Source of the DNA: CAWBLP01 sp963721065
GTDB taxonomy: Bacteria > Pseudomonadota > Alphaproteobacteria > Acetobacterales > Acetobacteraceae
DNA: 64,000 nucleotides
Assembly: GCA_963721065.1 (NCBI GenBank)
Contig: CAVRHO010000002.1
Location: 558,001-622,000 of the forward strand
Direction of reading: 5' to 3'
The notes beneath the pieces are model-generated. The model saw only the letters and a list, made by a program, of their open reading frames with translations. It did no database searches and had not been told where the DNA came from. Position numbers and translations under genes: made by a program. Below, piece after piece: positions 1 through 8,538 of this stretch. The number at the start of each line of letters is the position of its first letter. Positions within the stretch are counted from its first letter, which is position 1.

Positions 1-2
1 CC

Positions 3-1526
3 CTGTTCCGCTCCGACGGCGTGGACGTGGAGGCGCTGCTCCTGCTCGGCTACGCGGTCGCCGGGCGCGGGGAACATGCGCGCGCCGCCGCCATCCTCGA
101 CCGTGTGGCGCGGGAGCGTCCGGACCAGCCGCATCCCTGCGCCGACCTGTCGGGCGCCCTTGCCAAAGTGCCGCGTTCGCGCATCGCCGCGCAGTTCCAG
201 GCCTCGTTGCGCCTGGCGCCGGAGGACACGCGGCTGTGTGAGGCCTATGCCGACTTCCTGCTGGACGGCGGCCAGGCGGAGCAGGCGGTCCCCGTGGCGG
301 CGCAGTGGCTGAAACAGCGGCCCGACTCGCCCGCCGCGCACAACACGATGGGCATCGCGCACAGCGAACGCGGCGACTTCCAAACCGCGCTGCACCATTT
401 CCGCCAGGCCGTCGCCCTCGCTCCGGACCAGGCTGCGTCCTGGGCCAACCTCGGCATGGTGCTGAAAACGGTCGGCGCACCGGTGCCGGCGCTGGACGCC
501 TATGACGAAGCGATCGCCCGCGCCCCGGACAACCCGCGCATCCGGGTGAACCGCACGGTGGCGCTGCTGCAGGCCGGGCGCTGGGCCGAGGCCTGGCCGG
601 ACTACGAGTGGCGGCTGCGCCTGCCCGGCCATACGTCCCTGCCGGCCGACCGCCTGCTGCCGAACCTGTCGCAGATCGACTCTCTGCGGGGGCGGACCGT
701 GCTGGTCACGCACGAGGAAGGCTTCGGCGACACCATCCAGTTCCTGCGCTACGCGCCGCTGCTGGCAGAGCAGGGGGCCAGCGTCGTGCTGTGGGTGCCG
801 GCGCAACTGGAGCGGCTGGTCGCCCGCATGCCGGGCGTGGCGGGTGTCCTGTCCGGCAACCTGCCGGCGCCGCCGCATGACTGGCACTGCCCGGTGTTCA
901 GCCTGCCGCGCGCCTTCGAGACCACGCCCGCGACGGTGCCGAACCGCCCGTACCTGAGCGCAGATCCGGCGCTGGCCGCATCCTGGGCCGGGCGCCTGCC
1001 GGCCGGGGGGCTGCGGGTCGGGCTGGTCTGGGCCGGCCAGTCGCGCCCCTGGCTGCCGGGGTTCATTGCGCTGGACCGCCGGCGCAGCGCCGGTCTTGCC
1101 GCGTTCGCGCCGCTGGCCGGCGTCGCCGGGGTGCACTTCGTCAGCCTGCAACTGGGCCCCGCGGCGGCCGAGGCGGAATCCCCGCCGCCCGGCATGCACC
1201 TGTCAGATCCAACCGCGTCGTTGCGGGATTTCGCGGATACCGCGGCGCTGATCGCCAATCTCGACCTGGTGGTCAGCGTGGACACCGCCGTGGTGCATCT
1301 CGCCGGCGCCCTGGGCAAGCCGGTCTTCCTGCTCGACCGCTACGACAATTGCTGGCGCTGGCTGACCGGCCGCACCGACAGCCCGTGGTATCCGGACCTG
1401 ACGATCTTCCGACAGAGCCGGCCCGGTGACTGGGCCGGACCGATGGCCGGAGCGGCGGCGGCGCTGCAGGCGATGGCGCTGTACCGCGGGGCAGGACTGC
1501 CCACCCCGGCCGCGGGCCCGGCCTAG
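3..1526 (+). CDS. TPR-repeat glycosyltransferase-like protein, 5' partial
   Basis: The frame is open to the first base of the window, so the true start lies upstream; the first in-window start codon is GTG at 21. The N-terminal ~190 residues are tetratricopeptide repeats of about 34 residues (for example AAHNTMGIAHSERGDFQTAL). The C-terminal ~290 residues resemble the GT-B fold of glycosyltransferase family 9/heptosyltransferases: HEEGFGDTIQFLRYAP, the nucleotide-sugar-side loop, and VSVDTAVVHLAGALGKPV, the conserved C-terminal signature. TPR–GT9 fusions of this kind are common in Acetobacteraceae and are thought to act on surface glycans or proteins. The substrate cannot be read from sequence. 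There is no signal peptide within the visible part. It is followed by 225 non-coding bases and the kinase gene. Confidence 0.8.
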   Translation: MFRSDGVDVEALLLLGYAVAGRGEHARAAAILDRVARERPDQPHPCADLSGALAKVPRSRIAAQFQASLRLAPEDTRLCEAYADFLLDGGQAEQAVPVAAQWLKQRPDSPAAHNTMGIAHSERGDFQTALHHFRQAVALAPDQAASWANLGMVLKTVGAPVPALDAYDEAIARAPDNPRIRVNRTVALLQAGRWAEAWPDYEWRLRLPGHTSLPADRLLPNLSQIDSLRGRTVLVTHEEGFGDTIQFLRYAPLLAEQGASVVLWVPAQLERLVARMPGVAGVLSGNLPAPPHDWHCPVFSLPRAFETTPATVPNRPYLSADPALAASWAGRLPAGGLRVGLVWAGQSRPWLPGFIALDRRRSAGLAAFAPLAGVAGVHFVSLQLGPAAAEAESPPPGMHLSDPTASLRDFADTAALIANLDLVVSVDTAVVHLAGALGKPVFLLDRYDNCWRWLTGRTDSPWYPDLTIFRQSRPGDWAGPMAGAAAALQAMALYRGAGLPTPAAGPA

Positions 1527-1751
1527 CAACGCCGCAGACGTCTTCCCGGCGGAAGTCCCGGCCTGGCACGTCGCGGACGTTCGCCCCGGCGGAGGTCCCG
1601 TCCTTGCACGGCGCGGATGCCGCCCCGGAAAGAGGCCCCATCCGGCGGGAAAACGCCCGGCCAAATTGGGCCAAGCCGACCGATCTGCTTGCACCGCGCG
1701 AGAAACGTCGATCTATTCTCGTAAGAGTGCAGTGGCGGCCCGGGGCTCGCA

Positions 1752-3729
1752 ATGGAGGTTACCAAGCTCGGCAAGTACGAGGTCCGCGCCACGCTCGGGC
1801 GCGGTGCGGTCGGCGTCGTCTATGAGGCCTGGGACCCGCTGATGGCGCGCACCGTGGCGATCAAGGTGATGCCGCACGCCGATCTGGACGAAGACGACAG
1901 GGAACAGTACGAGCGCTTCCGGCGTGAGGCACAGGCCGCAGGCCGCTTGCACCACCCCAACATCGTCAGCGCGTTCGACTACGGCGAAACGGAAACCAGC
2001 GCGTATATCGTGATGGAGTTCCTGCCGGGCCCGTCGCTGAAATCGCTGCTGTCCAAACACGAGGCGCTCGACCTCGACCGCATCGGCACGATCATGCACG
2101 GCCTGCTGACCGGCCTGCAGCACAGCCACGGCCGCGGCGTGGTTCACCGGGACATCAAGCCGGCGAACATCGTGTTCTCCGCCGACGGCGAGGTGAAGAT
2201 CACCGATTTCGGTATCGCCCATCTCGACACCAGCGGCATGACCCGGGCCGGCTCGGTGCTCGGTACGCCCGCCTACATGGCGCCGGAACAGGTGCTGGGC
2301 GATCCGGTGGATGCCCGCACGGACCTGTTTTCCGCCGGCGTGGTGCTGTACGAGATGCTGACCGGCCGCCGCCCGTTCGAGGGCAGCACCTCCTCCATCA
2401 TGCACAAGATCGTGCACCTGGAGCCGCCGCAGCCGTCGCGCCTGACCGCCACCGTCTCCGCCGGTTTCGACGCCGTCATTGCCCGGGCGATCGCCAAGAA
2501 CCCGGCCGACCGTTACCAGTCCGCAGCGGCGTTCGACGAGGCCCTGCGCGCCGAGTTGCAACGCAAGCCGGCGCTGGCCGCTGCGGAACCGCCCGGCGCG
2601 CCGGACACCACCGTTGCGGTGCACCGCCCGCCCCCGCCCCGGCGGCAGGTCGAACCGCCAACACCGATGGCCCGCGCCTCCGCCCCTGCGCGGCGTGCCC
2701 CGGCGGAACGATCGTCCTGGCCGTGGCTGGTCGGCGCCACCGGCGTGCTGGCGCTGGGCGCTGCCGCCTGGCTGGCCCTGGCGCCGGGCGGCTTCAACTG
2801 GCGCGCAGGCCTGCAGCCCTCGACGACCGCGCCGCCGCAGGAGACTGCCGTCGCCTCGCCGCCGGCACCGACAACGCCGACACCAACAACGCCGGCACCA
2901 ACAACGCCGGCACCGACAACGCCGGCACCGACGACGCCGGGTCCGGCCGCCGAACCGCAGCGCCATGCCAAGCCCGCTCCGGCCGCGGCGCCGGCGACAC
3001 CACCCGCGCAGCACGCCGCCGCGGTACCCACACCCAAGGCGCCGGAGACCGCACCGCCCGCGGTCCCCACGACGACGGCAAGCGACGCACTGGCGCCGCT
3101 GCGCCAGCAGGTGCAGGCGATCGTCGCCACCGCCCCGTGCTCGGTCATAACCGGTGACGTCGCGGCTGGCCGCAAGGTGCATCTGCACGGCGTTTCCGCC
3201 CTCGGCGAGGCGTCCGAGCTGGAAATCCGCGCCCTGATGCAGCGTGCCATCCAGGCGGCCGTGCCGGACGCCGACGTCACCTGGACCCTGCAACGGATCG
3301 ACGGTCCGTACCTGCCCCGTACTGGACCTGCTGCGCCCGCTGCCGCGCAGTACAACGGGTTTCGGCGTCACTCTCTCGCTGCCGGACCATCACGGCCGTG
3401 TCACCGCGGGCAGGACCATCCCGGTCTCCGCCGACGTCGCACCGCACGCGGCAAACCTGGCGCTGGACCTGTTCGCCGGTGACGGGACCGTGCGGCACCT
3501 GCACACCGGTCCCGCCGACCGCGCGCCCGCGCTGCATCCCACCAGGCCGTCCGGCGAACAACTGATGACCGCCGTCGTCGCCGCCGCGCCGTTGTTCAGC
3601 GCGTCACGGCCGCAACAGGAGACGACGGCGGCTTACCTGAAGGACCTGCAGGCAGCGCTGACGCAGGCCGACCAGCGCAATGTGCGGCTCGCCACCGACG
3701 TCCTGCCGATCGGGGTGGCGGCCCGCTGA
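1752..3729 (+). CDS. Membrane-anchored Ser/Thr protein kinase, frameshifted near 3311
   Basis: Eukaryotic-type (PknB-like) protein kinase. The kinase domain spans residues ~7–265, with glycine loop LGRGAVGVVYEA, ATP lysine VAIKVM, catalytic loop HRDIKPANI, DFGIA and the APE motif in YMAPEQ. A proline-rich stretch follows, then one membrane helix near residues 322–345 (WPWLVGATGVLALGAAAWLA), a PTTPA repeat linker and a C-terminal extracytoplasmic domain. The raw frame stops at 3482, but the C-terminal domain continues in the next frame to 3729: one surplus C at 3311–3312 turns GPYCPVLDL into GPYLPRTG. Corrected length is about 658 residues. Even the truncated product keeps kinase and membrane helix. 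ATG at 1752 is the only start that includes the glycine loop. Targets are unknown; it probably senses an envelope signal. Confidence 0.82.
2868..2942 (+). repeat. 15-bp tandem repeat, 5 units, in kinase linker
   Basis: Five contiguous 15-bp units of the type CCRACAACGCCGGCA encode PTTPA pentapeptides between the membrane helix and the extracytoplasmic domain. The length is a multiple of three, so unit gain or loss would not break the frame. Confidence 0.85.
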
Positions 3730-3740
3730 CCGCGTCGAAA

Positions 3741-3799
3741 AAGTATTAGCTGTACTTATTAAGACCCGTGGAAATAGTTGCGAGATGTTGTCGCAACAT
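3741..3799. promoter_or_regulatory. AT-rich control region with two dyads upstream of DUF4399 genes
   Basis: This stretch is clearly AT-richer than its surroundings. It holds an inverted repeat AAGTA–7 nt–TACTT (3741–3757) and a tighter dyad ATGTTG–TCG–CAACAT (3785–3799) nested in TTGCGA–7 nt–TCGCAA (3778–3796). It lies 120–180 bp upstream of the first DUF4399 start. It may be an operator or a transcript hairpin; no regulator is identified. Confidence 0.4.
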
Positions 3800-3917
3800 G
3801 CTTTCATCCGCTCAACGAACGTGATCCTGGTCGCTGGGCAGCACGCCGTTGCTGGAAAGGCGGACCGGGCTCAGAAGCCGAAACAGGACAACGCGGTCCG
3901 CGCGCGGGGGAGTTACC

Positions 3918-4355
3918 ATGAAAAAGATTGTCACTGTGGCGGCGGCCGCGATGGCATGCCTGCTGCTGGCCGGTGCCCCCGGCCATGCGCAACAGCGGCA
4001 CAAGTTGCCGCCTGACGCCAAGGTTTACATCATCTGGCCCGCGGACGGTCAGGTCATCTACGGCGGCAAACTGTGGGTGCGCATGGGGCTGAGCAATGCA
4101 GGCGTCGCCCCGGCCGGCCTGAACATCCCCAACACCGGCCACCACCATCTGCTGATCGACACCGACCTGCCGCCGTTCGACCAGCCGATCCCCAACGACC
4201 GGCATCACCTGCATTTCGGCGCCGGCCAGACCGAAGCACGGATCGAGCTGCCGCCGGGCAAGCACACGCTGCAGTTGCTGTTCGCCGACGGCCAGCACAT
4301 GCCGCACGATCCGCCGCTGTATTCCCAGAAGATCACCATCATCGTGCCGCAATAA
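3918..4355 (+). CDS. Secreted DUF4399 protein, copy 1
   Basis: A 145-residue exported protein of unknown function. The start is ATG 3918, preceded by GGGGGAG; an in-frame ATG at 3849 would only add a non-conserved leader. Residues 1–23 are a Sec signal peptide ending GHAQ. The rest is a DUF4399 domain (residues ~33–144) with a striking histidine-rich core, PNTGHHHLLIDTD and NDRHHLHFGAGQTEA, followed by PPGKHTLQLL. The histidine clusters suggest metal binding, which is an inference. The next gene, 26 bases downstream, is a paralogue; 37 consecutive residues of the core are identical between the two, with only a few synonymous base differences. Both probably form one transcript from the AT-rich region upstream. 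Confidence 0.8.
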   Translation: MKKIVTVAAAAMACLLLAGAPGHAQQRHKLPPDAKVYIIWPADGQVIYGGKLWVRMGLSNAGVAPAGLNIPNTGHHHLLIDTDLPPFDQPIPNDRHHLHFGAGQTEARIELPPGKHTLQLLFADGQHMPHDPPLYSQKITIIVPQ

Positions 4356-4381
4356 CGGCGGGGCCTCAGGGGGACGTTTCC

Positions 4382-4873
4382 ATGATCATGCTGCAGCGAA
4401 TCGCCTTTGCCGCCGCGGTCGCCGGCCTTGTTGCCGCGGGGCCGGCACTGGCCCAGACGAAAGACGGCACCGGCGCACCGGCAGCCAAGTCCGCCGAGTC
4501 CATGCCGGCGCGCATGCCGTCGCCGCCCGGCGCCTTTGTCTATATCGGCTGGCCCAACGACGGCGAGGTGATCCATTCGACGCGCTTCAAGGTGTGGTTC
4601 GGCCTGCGCAATTTCGGCGTCGCCCCGGCCGGGACGCATGTGCCCAACACCGGCCACCACCATCTGCTGATCGACACCGACCTGCCGCCGTTCGATCAGC
4701 CGATCCCCAACGACCGGCATCACCTGCATTTCGGCGCCGGGCAGACCGAGGCGATCATCGAACTGCCGCCGGGCAAGCACACGCTGCAGTTGCTGATGGG
4801 GGACGGCAACCACGTGCCGCACAATCCGCCGCTGTACTCGAAAAAGATCACGATCTACGTGCAGCCGGGCTGA
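4382..4873 (+). CDS. Secreted DUF4399 protein, copy 2
   Basis: A 163-residue exported paralogue of the preceding gene. ATG 4382 follows GGGGGAC at 4369–4375. The signal peptide covers residues ~1–23 (AAGPALAQ), then a ~25-residue Ala/Ser/Pro-rich spacer absent from copy 1 and the DUF4399 domain (residues ~52–162). The core PNTGHHHLLIDTDLPPFDQP and the following 17 residues match copy 1 exactly. Outside the core, identity falls (WFGLRNFGVAPAGTH against VRMGLSNAGVAPAGLN). This pattern suggests gene conversion or strong selection on the histidine-rich core. Biochemical function is not known. Confidence 0.8.
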   Translation: MIMLQRIAFAAAVAGLVAAGPALAQTKDGTGAPAAKSAESMPARMPSPPGAFVYIGWPNDGEVIHSTRFKVWFGLRNFGVAPAGTHVPNTGHHHLLIDTDLPPFDQPIPNDRHHLHFGAGQTEAIIELPPGKHTLQLLMGDGNHVPHNPPLYSKKITIYVQPG

Positions 4874-5045
4874 CTGTAGGGGACCGGATCACGCTGGGCC
4901 GGCATGTCCCGGTCGGGAACGGGCCGAAAATGCTCCCGTACGCCTCCACCATTGCGCCGTATGCTGGGGTGCCGAAGCTGGGCAGAACGTCGTGGTGTCA
5001 GCACCCGCCATCGGACAATGACATGCAGAAGGGGAGGGGACGGGG

Positions 5046-6527
5046 ATGTACGGGTTCGTAATCGCGATCATGCTGTGCAGCGGCACCAATTGCGACATGG
5101 TGCAGGCGGAACCGGATGTCTCCTACCCGAGCTATGCGGCGTGCCATCAGGCGCTGACCACAAAACAGTCGGCGCTTCAGGCAATGGCGGACAAGCGTGC
5201 CCGGCCGGACAAGCCGGCCCGCATCATCTGCCTGCATCCGCTGAACACCATCGTCGAGGTGGAAGAACCGCACGACGTGCTGGACACCGCGATCGTGCAC
5301 AAGGACCCGAGTGCCTCCGCGCTGTATGTGGGCCTGGTCGAGAAGGGCAAGCGCACGCTGGTCACCGGCCTGGTGGCGGGTACGGACTGGGTGCGTGTGC
5401 TGCTGCCGGACGGCAAGTCCGGCTATGTCTATGCCGACCATCTGCGCCGGGTAAATCAGCGGCCGCGCACCGCGTCCGTGACACGCCCGCCGGCCGCTGC
5501 CCCGCCCACGCAACAGCCACCCATGCAACAGCCGCCCACGCAACGGCTGGCGACGCAACAGCCGGCGACGCAACAGCCGGCGACGCAACAGCCGGTGCCG
5601 GGCGCAACGATGGCATCGAACCAGCCGGCAGCGTCGTCATCGCCGCAACCCACGCCCTCCGCCGCGCCGCCGGCCCGGGCCGCGCCACCGCAACCGGCCC
5701 CCACCGCCGCGGCGCATGCACAGGCGACGCCGGAGCAGCAGGCGATGGTGCTGCCGCCGCCCCCGCCGCCCCCGCCGCCGGCATCGCAACCACAGGCATC
5801 GAAACCACAGGCGTCACGTGGGGAATTTCGCGACTGCCCGACCTGTCCGGTAATGGTGTCGCTGCCCGGCGGCAGCTTCGAGATGGGGTCCGGCGAGGAC
5901 TACAGCGAGCGTCCGACGCATCGCGTGACCCTGCGTCCCTTCGCACTCGGAAAATACGAAGTGACGGTTGCCGAGTGGGATACCTGCGTGCAGGCCGGGG
6001 CGTGTTCCTACAAGCCACCCGCGGAGCCATCGCCCGCGCGCCGGCCGGTCACCAACCTGAGCTGGAACGATGCGCAGGAATACGTGCATTGGCTGGCGCA
6101 GCAGACCGGCAAGCCATACCGTCTGCCGAGCGAGTCGGAATGGGAATATGCGGCGGGTGCCGGCAGCCGCTCGCGTTATGGCTGGGGCGAACAGGCCGGT
6201 ATCGGCAAGGCGGATTGCCGCGGCTGCGGCGGATCCTATGACAGTCACCGGCCCAGCGATGTCGGCAGCTATCCGCCGAATGCATGGGGCGTGCATGACA
6301 TGCTGGGGGGCGTGGCCGAATGGGTCGAGGACTGCTGGCACCTTTCCTACAAGGGGGCGCCGGATGACGGCAGCGCGTGGCGCAAGAATTACTGCTCCAA
6401 GCACGTGCTGCGCGGCGGTTCCTGGATGAACCCCCCCGGCGACATCGCCGTGCGCGTGCGCAACTTCTACGACACGGGGGTGCGCTATGTCGGCAACGGA
6501 ATGCGGGTGGCGCTGAGCCTGAACTGA
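5046..6527 (+). CDS. SH3-like plus formylglycine-generating-enzyme-family (SUMF1) protein
   Basis: A 493-residue protein in three parts. Residues ~1–80 carry a small cysteine-containing N-terminal domain. Residues ~82–138 look like a bacterial SH3 domain (SALYVGLVEKGKRTLVTGLV, then GYVYADHLR). Residues ~140–258 are a Gln/Pro/Ala-rich linker with tandem repeats. Residues ~263–493 are the SUMF1/FGE fold: LPGGSFEMGSGEDYSERPTH, YEVTVAEWDTC, LPSESEWEYAAGAGS, LGGVAEWVEDCW and LRGGSWMNPP. The cysteine pair that true formylglycine-generating enzymes carry after RGGSW is absent (it reads RGGSWMNPPGDIAVRVRNFY), so sulfatase activation is unlikely and a binding or other role is more plausible. ATG 5046 follows a GGGGAGGGGA purine run. 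It may be co-expressed with the DUF4399 pair, 172 bases upstream. Confidence 0.78.
   Translation: MYGFVIAIMLCSGTNCDMVQAEPDVSYPSYAACHQALTTKQSALQAMADKRARPDKPARIICLHPLNTIVEVEEPHDVLDTAIVHKDPSASALYVGLVEKGKRTLVTGLVAGTDWVRVLLPDGKSGYVYADHLRRVNQRPRTASVTRPPAAAPPTQQPPMQQPPTQRLATQQPATQQPATQQPVPGATMASNQPAASSSPQPTPSAAPPARAAPPQPAPTAAAHAQATPEQQAMVLPPPPPPPPPASQPQASKPQASRGEFRDCPTCPVMVSLPGGSFEMGSGEDYSERPTHRVTLRPFALGKYEVTVAEWDTCVQAGACSYKPPAEPSPARRPVTNLSWNDAQEYVHWLAQQTGKPYRLPSESEWEYAAGAGSRSRYGWGEQAGIGKADCRGCGGSYDSHRPSDVGSYPPNAWGVHDMLGGVAEWVEDCWHLSYKGAPDDGSAWRKNYCSKHVLRGGSWMNPPGDIAVRVRNFYDTGVRYVGNGMRVALSLN
5551..5595 (+). repeat. 15-bp perfect tandem repeat, 3 units
   Basis: CGACGCAACAGCCGG is repeated three times without mismatch, with degenerate copies just upstream. 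It encodes ATQQP pentapeptides in the linker of the SUMF1-family protein and keeps frame. Confidence 0.85.
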
Positions 6528-6672
6528 AGCGGGCCATCGGGCCGGCGGTGCATTCCCGCGCCCGCCGCCCGGGTCTTCGTCCTGCGGAACGCATTCCGCG
6601 TGTTGCCCTCCGTGTGTTGCCAGCCGGGGCGTTCCGGGCGGATCGGGTGGCTTTCCCGGCATGGCCTGCCAC

Positions 6673-6830
6673 GTCATGGTCGGCGAAGGCCGGCTGTCCA
6701 CGTCTGCGTCATGCCGGAGGCACCCCGACAATGTTGGTCCTCACGAGACAATGGGCGAGGCTTCGACCGACGACGGTCGCTGCGTTCCGCATGACAGAGA
6801 CGTGGATGGCCGGCCTTCGCCGATCATGAC
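6673..6830. repeat. REPIN-like element
   Basis: Two inverted palindromic arms lie in the 526-base gap between the SUMF1-family gene and the oxidoreductase gene. The left arm starts GTCATGGTCGGCGAAGG (6673) and the right arm ends CCTTCGCCGATCATGAC (6830). Each arm also contains its own short GGCCGGC hairpin. No gene is seen in 6528–7053. The same arms recur at 8201–8288, and related ones occur in six other gaps of the window. Confidence 0.7.
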
Positions 6831-7053
6831 GGTGGTGGGGGTAATGCCGTCGGATACCATCCGATGTGGACTTGGGGGTAACGGTCAGGGCCAGGCCCGG
6901 CCGTGACGTGAAGGACAGCTACCGGCGTGCCAACTCCAGCGCCCACGGGTCTTCGCCCGCCACGACGTGGTATGCGATGCTGGCCGCCACGGTCCCCGGA
7001 CACACGCGTGGGCAACCGTCGGTCATTCGCGGTCCGCCGCAGGAGGAAACGCC

Positions 7054-8130
7054 GTGCAGTTCGGTTTCTGCGTGATGCCCAACGTCCAGGACATCGGCTT
7101 CTATCGCCACATCGAAGCGCTCGGCTACAATTCCGCCTGGGTGGCCGACAGCCAGATGCTGTTCTCGGACTGCTACATGGTGCTCGCCCTGGCCGCGCAG
7201 CAGACCTCCACGTTGCGGCTGGGGCCCGGCACCGCGATCTGCGGCACGCGTATCCCGCCGGTGCATGCCGCCGCCATGATGACGCTGAACCGCCTGGCAC
7301 CCGGGCGGGTCTTCCTGGGCATCGGCACCGGCAACACCGCGATGCGCAGCATGGCGCAACGGCCGATGCGGATCGCCGCGTTCGACGAATACCTGCGCGT
7401 CCTGGCCGCGCTGCTGCGCGGCGACACCGTGGACTACACGTTCAACGGCACCAGCCGGCCCGTCCGCATGCTGCTGGATGGCAACCGGGCCGGCAGCGTG
7501 CAGCCGGACATCCCGCTCTATGTCTCGGGCTTTGGGCCGCGCGCGATGGCGCTGGCCGGTGCGTACGGCGACGGGCTGGTGTTCGCCATCCCGCCGCGCG
7601 GGGTGCCGGTGGCCGAGGCGCTGGCCCACGCCCGCCAGGGCGCCGCCCGCATGAATCGCAACATCGACGGTGGGAACAAGGCCTTCCACACCTGCTCGCT
7701 GACCAACATCGCCCTGCTGCAGCCGGGGGAGACGGCGGATTCGGACCGCATCAAGGCGGCGATCGGCCCGAACGTGATGGCCAGCGTGTATTACTTCTAC
7801 GACGAGGTGCAGGAACGCCGGATGGACCCGCCGCCGTTCCTCGCGCGCATCTGGAAGCGCTACTGCGCGCTGGTGGAGGAAACGCCGCCGGAATACCGCC
7901 ACTTCCGCACGCACGAATTCCACTACACGGCGCTGCACCCGGGTGAGGCGGAGCTGATCGATGCGCAACTGATCCGCGACACCTGCCTGGTCGGCACGGC
8001 CGAGGAACTGATCGAGCGCATGCGCATGCTGGAACAGGACGGGCTGCGGGAGCTGATCTTCGCCGTCGGCACCGATGCGAAATGGCAGATCGCCGAGGAC
8101 TTCGCGCGGCAGGTCATGCACCGTGTCTGA
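7054..8130 (+). CDS. LLM-class flavin-dependent oxidoreductase
   Basis: A 358-residue luciferase-like monooxygenase-family (F420/FMN) oxidoreductase. GTG 7054 is chosen because a perfect AGGAGG lies at 7041–7046, seven bases upstream, and the protein then begins MQFGFCVMPNVQDIGFYRHI, the usual first β-strand. Other family signatures are YNSAWVADSQMLF, LRLGPGTAICGTRIPPVHAA, GRVFLGIGTGNTAMRSMAQ and PLYVSGFGPRAMALAGAYGD. The last is the cofactor/substrate-side loop seen in methylene-tetrahydromethanopterin-reductase-like members. The substrate is unknown. It stands alone, flanked on both sides by REPIN-like repeats. Confidence 0.85.
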   Translation: MQFGFCVMPNVQDIGFYRHIEALGYNSAWVADSQMLFSDCYMVLALAAQQTSTLRLGPGTAICGTRIPPVHAAAMMTLNRLAPGRVFLGIGTGNTAMRSMAQRPMRIAAFDEYLRVLAALLRGDTVDYTFNGTSRPVRMLLDGNRAGSVQPDIPLYVSGFGPRAMALAGAYGDGLVFAIPPRGVPVAEALAHARQGAARMNRNIDGGNKAFHTCSLTNIALLQPGETADSDRIKAAIGPNVMASVYYFYDEVQERRMDPPPFLARIWKRYCALVEETPPEYRHFRTHEFHYTALHPGEAELIDAQLIRDTCLVGTAEELIERMRMLEQDGLRELIFAVGTDAKWQIAEDFARQVMHRV

Positions 8131-8200
8131 CGGGCGGCACGGCGGAGACCACGCCTGATACCAATCCGCATTGTGATTGACACACGGCCAGCCATTCAGC

Positions 8201-8288
8201 GTCATGGCCCGCGCAGGCGGGCCATCCACGACTGTTCATAGACGCCTTCAGCAAAAGTCGTGGATGGCCGGCCTTCGCCGACCATGAC
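8201..8288. repeat. REPIN-like element (compact)
   Basis: Left arm GTCATGGCCCGCGCAGG with its hairpin and GCCATCCACGACT, a 22-base spacer, then AGTCGTGGATGGCCGGCC and end CGCCGACCATGAC. The two halves are near-perfect inverted copies about 88 bp end to end. No gene is visible in 8131–8538. Confidence 0.75.
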
Positions 8289-8293
8289 GGTGA

Positions 8294-8336
8294 GTTGCCG
8301 GCCAACGGTCAGACGATACGCGGACTGGTATGACAT
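8294..8336. repeat. Second dispersed repeat, copy A
   Basis: About 42 bases beginning GTTGCCGGCCAACGGTC and containing ACGATACGCGG are repeated with few changes at 55503–55543, 47 kb away. Both copies lie in gaps; copy A directly abuts the REPIN-like element. Confidence 0.65.
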
Positions 8337-8538
8337 ACGGCCCGTTCTTGATGTGCGCCGGCCTGCGCATAACGCGGCACGCAGAGCGAAATCCTGTTAC
8401 GTCATGGCAGGCGAAAGAGGTTGCTATCCTAGATCCGGCAATCGCGGTGGCGGGCGGCGGCGTCGTTCGACTGTCGAGGCTTGCGTGGGCGCGGCGGCCA
8501 GCAAGAGCCGCTGTCCCGCAAGGCCGGCAAGCCCCGCA

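Noticed and set aside
5046..6527. Sulfatase-activating formylglycine-generating enzyme
   Set aside because: The catalytic cysteine motif after RGGSW is missing and no sulfatase gene is nearby.
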